Notes under the pieces: model-generated
What the model was told of the DNA's origin: nothing
The model's input: only the letters and a program-made list of their open reading frames with translations
Databases searched by the model: none
Part shown: piece by piece, positions 1-4,833 of the stretch
Numbering within the stretch: position 1 is the first letter of the stretch
Layout of the letters: every line of letters begins with the position of its first letter
Position numbers and translations under genes: made by a program
Assembly: GCA_017354515.1 (NCBI GenBank)
Contig: JAFMQT010000192.1
Coordinates: 1-8,060 of the forward strand
DNA length: 8,060 nt
Direction: 5' to 3'
Source: Nocardia sp.
GTDB lineage: Bacteria; Actinomycetota; Actinomycetes; Mycobacteriales; Mycobacteriaceae

Positions 1-110
1 TCGGGGACGTACGAGTTCCACTCACCGTAACTACCGAGATCGGTCAACACCTTCCACACCACCCCCGCGGGTGCATCGATCTGCACGGTCTCATCGATCA
101 CAAATGCCAT
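1..110 (-). CDS. SRPBCC / polyketide cyclase-like protein, N-terminal part
   Basis: The minus strand opens with ATG at 110 and reads MAFVIDETVQIDAPAGVVWK followed by VLTDLGSYGEWNSYVP, with no stop before the window edge, so only about 36 residues are visible. The pattern of a first beta strand, then 'IDAP...VW.VLTD...Y.EWN', is the typical start of the START/SRPBCC ligand-binding fold (polyketide cyclase/dehydrase or lipid transport proteins). Members bind hydrophobic ligands, but the specific substrate cannot be told from this fragment. No Shine-Dalgarno sequence precedes the ATG. A TATGGT hexamer lies exactly six bases upstream, which suggests a leaderless transcript. The gene is divergent from the mtn operon and sits next to a ketosynthase relic, but this is not enough to call it a polyketide pathway gene. 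Confidence 0.72.
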   Translation of the reverse strand, partial: MAFVIDETVQIDAPAGVVWKVLTDLGSYGEWNSYVP

Positions 111-116
111 GCGGCA

Positions 117-122
117 ACCATA
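117..122 (-). promoter_or_regulatory. Candidate -10 box for the SRPBCC gene (leaderless start)
   Basis: On the minus strand TATGGT fits the actinobacterial TANNNT -10 pattern and is followed by six bases and then the ATG at 110. That spacing would put the transcription start at or next to the initiation codon, as in the many leaderless actinobacterial mRNAs. No good -35 hexamer is seen about 17 bp further upstream, so this remains a pattern-based guess. Confidence 0.35.
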
Positions 123-130
123 CTGACGAT

Positions 131-142
131 CCGATCGATCGG
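131..142. repeat. 12-bp perfect palindrome in the SRPBCC upstream region
   Basis: CCGATCGATCGG reads the same on both strands. It is followed at 145-150 by a further GATCGG half. It lies 9 bp upstream of the candidate -10 box of the leftward SRPBCC gene, where a repressor could act. Such GATC/CGATCG-rich palindromes are also common by chance in actinobacterial DNA, so an operator role is only possible. Confidence 0.25.
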
Positions 143-171
143 CTGATCGGACGGGCACGTTCCGGCACGAC

Positions 172-375
172 GTCGGCGCGCTCGAGGCGATCTTGACTGT
201 GTGTAAGGTGCGGGACCAGATGGTTCCTCCGACACCGAATTTCGGCAAACCGGACCCGGGGGCGGAATTGGACATCGTGCATACAATCGCGCGTAAGCAG
301 CGAATCGCCCACGTGCTCAGTAATTCCTTCGGGTTTGGAGGACACAACGTCACGCTCGCATTAGGGGCCGTGTGA
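172..375 (+). pseudogene. Relic of the C-terminus of a beta-ketoacyl-ACP synthase (KasA/FabF family)
   Basis: The plus-strand frame from about 172 to the TGA at 373-375 reads VGALEAILTV (172-201), then VRDQMVPPTPN (208-240), an acidic PDPGAELDIV stretch, and SNSFGFGGHNVTLALGAV before the stop. This is the ordered set of motifs closing the thiolase fold of condensing enzymes: GA.GA.EAI, lrD...PPT.N, LD.V, and the terminal NSFGFGG.N (322-348). A normal enzyme is about 410-420 residues; only about 67 are here. The active-site Cys and both active-site His regions are missing. Immediately upstream the similarity fades (a poor match where KS..GH..GA is expected) and the frame hits TGA at 124-126. 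A TTA codon (361-363) and many A/T third positions differ from neighbouring genes, as expected for decay or foreign origin. A TTG at 193 could formally start a 60-residue ORF, but no function is likely. The fragment abuts the divergent SRPBCC gene. Confidence 0.72.
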
Positions 376-392
376 GCGAGCAATCCCCAGAG

Positions 393-449
393 TTGTCCCA
401 AGCTGTGGAAATTCGGGTGTGGATGACGAATCGATCCGGATGAGGACAA
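393..449. other. Cluster of DnaA-box-like 9-mers
   Basis: Four 9-mers resemble the DnaA box (TTGTCCACA in actinobacteria, TTATCCACA generally). They are TTGTCCCAA at 393-401 on the plus strand and, in reverse orientation, TGTGGAAAT at 404-412, TGTGGATGA at 418-426 (one mismatch to TGTGGATAA) and TGAGGACAA at 441-449 (one mismatch to TGTGGACAA). None is perfect. The cluster could be a DnaA titration or regulatory site, or simply chance in a decaying intergenic region. There is no AT-rich unwinding element and no dnaA/dnaN gene nearby, so it is not presented as oriC. Confidence 0.2.
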
Positions 450-477
450 ACCTGGCGTGCGGTGATGAGCGCTGATT

Positions 478-495
478 CGATACCGTTCGGTATCG
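478..495. promoter_or_regulatory. 18-bp inverted repeat, candidate operator of the mtn operon
   Basis: CGATACCG-TT-CGGTATCG is a perfect 8-bp inverted repeat with a 2-bp centre, ending 29 bp before the chosen mtnAB start. A two-fold-symmetric site of this size is typical of a dimeric repressor such as a TetR- or GntR-family protein. Its left arm and centre contain TACCGT (481-486), which fits the loose TANNNT -10 pattern, so a bound protein could block transcription directly. I do not recognise the sequence as the site of a named regulator. In RNA the 2-base loop would be too tight unless the inner pairs open. Confidence 0.45.
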
Positions 496-510
496 GTGCA
501 ACTAGGTGTG

Positions 511-517
511 AAGGCGG
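511..517 (+). promoter_or_regulatory. Weak ribosome binding site supporting the ATG at 525
   Basis: AAGGCGG lies 7 bases before the ATG at 525. It is a modest Shine-Dalgarno match but better placed than anything in front of GTG462 or ATG465. Family alignment also favours this start, because MtnA similarity begins with the 'SITWADGVIETIDQRALPHE' segment a few residues after this methionine. Confidence 0.45.
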
Positions 518-524
518 GCTCACG

Positions 525-2171
525 ATGGCTGAACAGTCGATCACGTGGGCGGATGGCGTTATCGAGACAATCGATCAGCGGGCCCTGCCGCACGAGATCC
601 GGCCGCTGCGGTTGACCACCGTCGATGAGGTGATCGACGCGATCGCCGGTCTGGCCGTGCGCGGGGCGCCGGCGATCGGGGTGTGCGGGGCGTTCGGGGT
701 CGCATTGGCGGCCTTCGCCCATCCCGGCGACGACCAGCGGGTGCGTGCCGAGGGCGAACGGATCGCCGCGGCCCGGCCGACTGCGGTGAACCTGGCGTGG
801 GGTGTGCGGCGAGTGCTCGAGACACTTGCCGGCGGACCCGAATCCGTCCTCGCCGAAGCACAGCGGATGCTCGCCGAGGACGGCCGGATCAACCGTGCCG
901 CCGCGACCCATGCCGCCGATCTGGTCCAGTCGCTGTGCCCGCGTCCAGGACGGCGGGTGCTGACCCATTGCAATACCGGACGTTTGGCCACCACCGCGTT
1001 CGGAACCGCGATCGGGGCATTGCGAGTTCTGCACGCGCGCGGCGTCATCGCCGATGTGCTGGTCGGCGAGACGCGACCGCTGCTGCAGGGGGCACGGCTG
1101 ACCACCTGGGAGCTGGCCGAGGCCGGAATCGCGCATCGGCTGACCATCGATTCGGCGGCGGCCTGGGCGATGGCGACCGGGCAGGTCGATTGCGTGATCG
1201 TCGGTGCTGACCGGATCGCCGCGGACGGTTCGGTGGCCAACAAGATCGGTACCTACGGGCTGGCCCTTGCCGCCCGGCACCACGGGCTTCCGTTCATCGT
1301 CGTCGCGCCGGAATCGACTCTGGACCCGGCCACCGCGACCGGCACGCAGATCGTCGTCGAACAACGCGCCGCCGAGGAGATCACCACGATCGGCGACCAC
1401 CGGTGCGCACCCGCGGGGACCGAGGTGTTCAACCCCGCCTTCGATGTGACCCCGCCCGAGCTGATCACGGCGGTGGTCACCGAGAACGGTGTCAAGACGG
1501 CGATACCCGCGGCCGAATCCGGGACCGCGAGCCCGGGTGCCGTGGACTCCGATGCTGCGGCGCATATCGCGGAGCTCGCGCGGGATCTGTACGCCCGGGG
1601 TTGGATGCCGGGCACCGCGGGCAATATCTCGGTTCGCGCGGGTTCCACGGCCATCGTGACCGGCAGTGGATTGTCCAAAGGTGAACTCACGGCCGCGGAC
1701 ATGGTCACCGTCCGCCTTTCGGACTCGACTCCGGTCGCCGGTGAGCGGCGCCCGTCCGCGGAAGCCGCGATCCACATCGCGGTCTATCGCGCCACCACCG
1801 CCGGCGCGGTCGTCCACGTTCATTCCCCTTACGCCACAGCGGTTTCCGTCGAATCACCGGACGCTGTGCGGTTGCGGGGGTTCGAATTGATCAAGGGGCT
1901 GGGCGCGGGCGAGGAGATTCGGGTCCCGGTCTTCGCCAATCATCGGGAGGTCGATAGGATCGGGTCGGAGTTCGAGGCGTATCTGCGCGACCGGCCCGAC
2001 CCGCCGCCGGTGGCCTTCATCGCCGGGCACGGCATTACCGCGTGGGGAGCCGACCTCATCCAGGCTCGTGACCGTGCCGAATGTCTGGAGACACTGTGTG
2101 AGCTGGTGTGGCTCACCGGACGCCGCGATATCACCCCACCCGATCGATCACCCCAGGAGCAAAAGCAATGA
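525..2171 (+). CDS. mtnAB: Bifunctional MtnA-MtnB: methylthioribose-1-phosphate isomerase / methylthioribulose-1-phosphate dehydratase
   Basis: This 548-residue protein joins two consecutive methionine-salvage enzymes. Residues 1 to about 324 are MtnA, which isomerises 5-methylthioribose-1-phosphate to methylthioribulose-1-phosphate. It shows RGAPAIG near the N-terminus, the catalytic Cys149 in HCNTG, the catalytic Asp229 in VGADRIAADG with NKIGTYGLA after it, and the closing ENGVK (320-324). A linker of about 20 residues rich in Ala, Ser, Gly and Pro leads to residues 345-548, a class II aldolase-fold MtnB. MtnB dehydrates the product to 2,3-diketo-5-methylthiopentyl-1-phosphate. Its zinc ligands are His431 and His433 (HVHS) and His502 (GHG), and Glu454 in FELIKG aligns with the catalytic Glu of the human homologue APIP. 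Both halves look complete and active. The frame is open from GTG462/ATG465, but ATG525 fits the family and has the better ribosome binding site. The stop overlaps the mtnD start (ATGA). Both enzymes are expected to be cytosolic. Confidence 0.93.
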   Translation: MAEQSITWADGVIETIDQRALPHEIRPLRLTTVDEVIDAIAGLAVRGAPAIGVCGAFGVALAAFAHPGDDQRVRAEGERIAAARPTAVNLAWGVRRVLETLAGGPESVLAEAQRMLAEDGRINRAAATHAADLVQSLCPRPGRRVLTHCNTGRLATTAFGTAIGALRVLHARGVIADVLVGETRPLLQGARLTTWELAEAGIAHRLTIDSAAAWAMATGQVDCVIVGADRIAADGSVANKIGTYGLALAARHHGLPFIVVAPESTLDPATATGTQIVVEQRAAEEITTIGDHRCAPAGTEVFNPAFDVTPPELITAVVTENGVKTAIPAAESGTASPGAVDSDAAAHIAELARDLYARGWMPGTAGNISVRAGSTAIVTGSGLSKGELTAADMVTVRLSDSTPVAGERRPSAEAAIHIAVYRATTAGAVVHVHSPYATAVSVESPDAVRLRGFELIKGLGAGEEIRVPVFANHREVDRIGSEFEAYLRDRPDPPPVAFIAGHGITAWGADLIQARDRAECLETLCELVWLTGRRDITPPDRSPQEQKQ

Positions 2172-2737
2172 CGCTGCTGCACATCACCTCCGATTCCGAT
2201 CCGCGTGATATTCGTCTGCACACCACGGATCGGGTCCGGATCGCCGCGGAACTGGCCACGCGCGGAATCCTTTTCGACCGCTGGGACGTCCGGCCGATTT
2301 CCGCTGACGCCGGTACCGAAACCGTCGTGAACCTGTACGACGATCAGATCGAGGACCTCAACTCCGACGGGCGCTATCAGCACATCGACCTGGTGCGAGT
2401 GCACCCGGACGATTCGAATCCGCGCTGGCCCGAACAGGCGCGCACCGCGCGTGAGAAGTTCCTGTCCGAACACAGCCATGCCGAGGACGAGGTCCGCTAT
2501 TTCGCGGCCGGGCGCGGCTGCTTCTATCTGCACCTGGATCCGGAGGTGGTCGCGGTGGTCGGTGAGGCCGGGGATCTGATCTCGGTACCCGCCGGCACCC
2601 GGCACTGGTTCGATATGGGCGCGCGCCCGGACTTCGCCGCCATCCGATTCTTCGAGCAGGCCGACGGCTGGGTCGGCGACTTCACCGGATCACCCATCGC
2701 CGAGAGCTTCCCGACCCTCGACGAGCTGATCGCGTGA
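2168..2737 (+). CDS. mtnD: Acireductone dioxygenase MtnD
   Basis: This 189-residue cupin oxidises acireductone (1,2-dihydroxy-3-keto-5-methylthiopentene) with O2. With iron bound it yields 2-keto-4-methylthiobutyrate and formate, on the way to methionine. With nickel the same family makes an off-pathway product plus CO. The metal-binding set is complete: His102, His104 and Glu108 in HSHAEDEVR, and His146 in GTRHWFDMG, with the same spacing as the Klebsiella enzyme (96/98/102/140). Other ARD landmarks are the E-V-R-Y-F strand after the metal site and FFEQADGW near the end. The start is the ATG at 2168, with AGGAG at 2155-2159. Its first bases overlap the mtnAB stop. An in-frame upstream ATG at 2108 lies inside mtnAB and would add a non-homologous extension. 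The sequence does not show which metal is used. Confidence 0.95.
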   Translation: MTLLHITSDSDPRDIRLHTTDRVRIAAELATRGILFDRWDVRPISADAGTETVVNLYDDQIEDLNSDGRYQHIDLVRVHPDDSNPRWPEQARTAREKFLSEHSHAEDEVRYFAAGRGCFYLHLDPEVVAVVGEAGDLISVPAGTRHWFDMGARPDFAAIRFFEQADGWVGDFTGSPIAESFPTLDELIA

Positions 2738-3426
2738 TCGGTGCCGTCGTCGTCGACATCGAGGGCACGACCAGTCCCACCAGCGCGGTACGCGAGGATC
2801 TCTACGGCTACACCCGAGGACGGTTACCGCGGTGGTTGCGGGAGGGATCGCCGGCGGCGGCGGAGGTGGCCCAGCGGACGCGGGAACTGGCCGGCCGTCC
2901 CGACGCCGACACCGACGCGGTGGCCGAGATCCTGCGCGGCTGGCTGGATTCGGATGTCAAGGCGGCGCCGCTGAAACAGGCTCAGGGGGTGATCTGCGCG
3001 GAAGGTTTCCGTTCGGGCGCGCTCACCGGTGAGTTCTTCTCCGACGCACCGCCCGCGCTGCGGCGCTGGCACGATCAGGGCATCGGCCTGTATGTGTACT
3101 CATCGGGTTCGGTTCGCAATCAGCGGGATTGGTTCACCTTCGCCCGCGACGGCGGGTTGGCCCCGCTGATCAGCGATTGGTTCGATCTGGCCAACGCGGG
3201 CGCGAAGAAGGATCCGGAGTCCTACCGCACGATCGCGGCCGCGATCGGGTTGCCGGGGCCGCGGATCCTGTTCCTGTCCGACCATCCCGACGAACTCGAC
3301 GCCGCCGCCGAGGCGGGCTGGCGGGTGCTGGGTGTTACGCGGGCGGGGGAACCGAATTCACCGCGCGCCCCACATCGGTGGATCAACGATTTCGCCGAGG
3401 TGGATCTGTCGGCGGCCGGGGACTGA
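2734..3426 (+). CDS. mtnC: Enolase-phosphatase E1 (MtnC)
   Basis: This 230-residue HAD-superfamily enzyme carries out two steps in one active site: enolisation of 2,3-diketo-5-methylthiopentyl-1-phosphate, then dephosphorylation to acireductone, the substrate of the preceding gene's product. HAD motif I is VVVDIEGTTSP, with Asp8 as nucleophile and Glu10 in place of the usual second Asp, as is characteristic of MtnC. Motif II is SSGS (123-126), motif III lysine is in the KKDPES segment (Lys158/159), and motif IV is FLSDHPDELDAA with Asp183. Length matches the family. It starts with GTG at 2734, whose last two bases lie in the mtnD stop (GTGA), so it is probably translated by coupling; no strong ribosome binding site is seen. 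It is the last gene of the rightward operon and ends 12 bp from the stop of the oppositely oriented GTPase gene. Confidence 0.94.
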   Translation: MIGAVVVDIEGTTSPTSAVREDLYGYTRGRLPRWLREGSPAAAEVAQRTRELAGRPDADTDAVAEILRGWLDSDVKAAPLKQAQGVICAEGFRSGALTGEFFSDAPPALRRWHDQGIGLYVYSSGSVRNQRDWFTFARDGGLAPLISDWFDLANAGAKKDPESYRTIAAAIGLPGPRILFLSDHPDELDAAAEAGWRVLGVTRAGEPNSPRAPHRWINDFAEVDLSAAGD

Positions 3427-3438
3427 CCGGCCGTTCGT

Positions 3439-4020
3439 TCAGCGTGCGGCGCTGGTGGCCTGCATGATCAGATGTTCGACCAGCGTCATCAGCACATTCT
3501 TGCAGGAGATCCGGTCGCGGGCGTCACACAGCACCACCGGAATGTGCGAGTCCAGGTCCAGGGCCTGGCGCACTTCCTCGGTGGTGTAGAGCGGGGCCTG
3601 ATCGAAGCAGTTGACCGCGACGGTGAACGACACACCGCGGCGCTCGAAGAAGTCGATCGCGGCGAACGAACTCTCCAGCCGGCGAGTGTCGGCGATGACC
3701 ACCGCACCGAGGGCGCCACGGGCCAATTCGTCCCACAGGAACCAGAATCGGTCCTGTCCGGGAGTGCCGAACAGGTACAGCACCAGATTGTCGTCGATGG
3801 TGATGCGACCGAAGTCCAGCGCCACCGTCGTGGTGGTCTTGCCCTCCACCCCCGACAGATCGTCGACACCGGTGGAGGTCTCGGTGATCATCTCCTCGGT
3901 GCGCAGTGGGGTGATCTCACTGATGGAGGAGACCATCGTGGTCTTCCCGACACCGAAACCACCGGCCACGAGAATTTTGACCGATGCGGCCAGATCAGCC
4001 GCGGGCGAAGTTTGAGGCAC
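3439..4020 (-). CDS. cvnD: Conservon small GTPase (CvnD type, Ras/MglA-like)
   Basis: This 193-residue protein is a single-domain nucleotide-binding protein of the family that closes actinobacterial conservons and is thought to act as a membrane-associated G-protein-like switch. The P-loop is GGFGVGKTT, with Gly20 to Thr27 forming GxxxxGKT. In place of the usual DxxG switch II motif it has LFGTPGQDRF (Gly85-Gln89), and in place of NKxD it has NCFD (137-140), followed by a CDARD segment (165-169). These variants are standard for the CvnD family rather than signs of damage. A roadblock protein two genes upstream is the expected partner, as MglB is for MglA. The start is GTG at 4020, seven bases after the DUF742 stop; the ribosome binding site is weak. 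The C-terminus is unremarkable, with no CAAX-like lipidation motif. Confidence 0.9.
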   Translation of the reverse strand: MPQTSPAADLAASVKILVAGGFGVGKTTMVSSISEITPLRTEEMITETSTGVDDLSGVEGKTTTTVALDFGRITIDDNLVLYLFGTPGQDRFWFLWDELARGALGAVVIADTRRLESSFAAIDFFERRGVSFTVAVNCFDQAPLYTTEEVRQALDLDSHIPVVLCDARDRISCKNVLMTLVEHLIMQATSAAR

Positions 4021-4027
4021 GATATAT

Positions 4028-4405
4028 CTACAGCTTTCGGATTCCGTCTAGTACAGCACGCAGGATATTCATCTCGCCGGTCGAGGCCGGATCGGCGTGG
4101 ACGGGCGATCGAAAATCTAACAGGTTATCGTTGATCAGATCGCCCACCAGAATCTTCGTCACGGCCAAGGGCAGTTCCAGCCGCGCGGATACCTCGGCCA
4201 CCGACTGCGGTGACCGGCACAGGCGCACGATATCGGCGTATTCGGGTTCGATGCGGCGCAGCGGCGGCGCCGATGGCTTCACGATCACCACGGTGAGCAG
4301 ATCGAGGTTCTCCCCGCCGCCCGCGGTGCGCCCACGCGTGAGGGCATACGGCCTGACCAGGGGGCCGGCCGCATCATCGAACCACGGTTGCCCGAAACGC
4401 GTCAT
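4028..4405 (-). CDS. cvnC: DUF742 protein (CvnC type)
   Basis: This is a 125-residue protein of the DUF742 family, the third conserved member of conservons. It opens with WFDDAAGPLVRPYALTRGRT, the family's signature N-terminus. The rest, with IEPEYADIVRLC, SVAEVSARLELPLAVTKILV and DLINDNLL, looks like a winged-helix module as expected for the family. DUF742 proteins are thought to link the kinase/roadblock components to the GTPase, and the exact mechanism is not known. The reading frame stays open upstream to 4543, but that part is antisense-like sequence inside the roadblock gene. The ATG at 4405 is chosen because it starts the family homology and overlaps the roadblock stop as ATGA. No separate strong ribosome binding site is seen, so translational coupling is likely. 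Confidence 0.9.
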   Translation of the reverse strand: MTRFGQPWFDDAAGPLVRPYALTRGRTAGGGENLDLLTVVIVKPSAPPLRRIEPEYADIVRLCRSPQSVAEVSARLELPLAVTKILVGDLINDNLLDFRSPVHADPASTGEMNILRAVLDGIRKL

Positions 4406-4833
4406 GGTAAGCGAGGCGTCGGGGGCTCGGCCGATCCGCGACGGTCCGTGGACAGCAGACCGCCGACTCGCTGCACGGTCAGATTCATTTCGTAAGCCAC
4501 CATACCCAGGTTCGCGTTCTCGTTGGCCTGCAAGGCGATACACGCGTTCTCACCGGCCGCGGTGACGAACAATACCGCACGTTCGAGTTCGATCACCGCC
4601 TGTCGCACGCCGCCGCCGTCGAAACGGGCGCCGGCGCTGCGCGAGAGCCCGTACAGGGTGGCCGACATGGCGCCGAAGTGTTCGGCGTCCTCACGGCTCA
4701 TCGCGTTCGAACGGGCCAGCAGCAGTCCGTCGGTGGAATGCAGGACCGCATGGCGGACCCCGGCGAGCCGTTCGACGAGATCGTCGAGCAACCAGTTCAG
4801 GTCACCGGTTCCGCTCGTGGCCGACATCGTCAT
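4402..4833 (-). CDS. cvnB: Roadblock/LC7 domain protein (CvnB type)
   Basis: This 143-residue protein is the second conservon member. After a short N-terminal lead it reads LNWLLDDLVERLAGVRHAVLHSTDGLLLA, the helix-strand opening of the roadblock/longin fold. Later segments include the Gly-rich FDGGGVRQAVIELERAVLFV hairpin and the VAYEMNLTVQRVG helix. Roadblock proteins dimerise and modulate small GTPases, here presumably the CvnD-type protein encoded two genes downstream. The ATG at 4833 overlaps the kinase stop (ATGA) and is preceded by a strong AGGAAGG (4840-4846) six bases away. A second ATG two codons later is possible. The last 15 or so residues are Pro/Arg-rich and probably disordered. 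Confidence 0.92.
   Translation of the reverse strand: MTMSATSGTGDLNWLLDDLVERLAGVRHAVLHSTDGLLLARSNAMSREDAEHFGAMSATLYGLSRSAGARFDGGGVRQAVIELERAVLFVTAAGENACIALQANENANLGMVAYEMNLTVQRVGGLLSTDRRGSAEPPTPRLP

Larger units (their letters stand above)
376..524. other. Non-coding stretch between the ketosynthase relic and mtnAB
   Basis: No protein family is recognisable here. The region holds several 9-mers resembling DnaA boxes (393-449) and an 18-bp inverted repeat (478-495), both listed separately. The mtnAB reading frame is open from GTG462/ATG465, so 462-524 could be translated if one of those starts were used. The peptide it would encode (SADSIPFGIGATRCEGG...) looks unlike any MtnA N-terminus. I compared the region by eye with SAM-type riboswitches and saw no convincing match. 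Confidence 0.5.

Noticed and set aside
91..345. Minus-strand 84-codon open frame across the SRPBCC start and the ketosynthase relic
   Set aside because: No family resemblance, and it conflicts with the SRPBCC frame and the ketosynthase motifs on the plus strand.
393..449. Chromosomal replication origin
   Set aside because: The DnaA-like boxes are imperfect, there is no AT-rich unwinding element, and dnaA, dnaN, rpmH or parAB are not adjacent.
376..524. SAM-type or other riboswitch ahead of mtnAB
   Set aside because: A methionine-salvage operon is a reasonable place for one, but I could not assemble the conserved core or multi-helix junction by eye. Only the single short inverted repeat stands out. 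A covariance-model search would decide.
575..1243. Minus-strand open frame of 222 codons within the mtnA part
   Set aside because: Ala/Ser/Arg-rich translation antisense to MtnA with intact catalytic motifs on the plus strand.
3761..3768. Missing Asp in the GTPase switch II motif (GTPGQ in place of DTxGQ) as a sign of inactivation
   Set aside because: The same GTPGQ form is typical of conservon GTPases, so it is a family trait and not damage.
3472..4134. Plus-strand open frame of 220 codons opposite the GTPase
   Set aside because: The minus-strand frame has a full set of GTPase motifs; the plus-strand product matches nothing recognisable.
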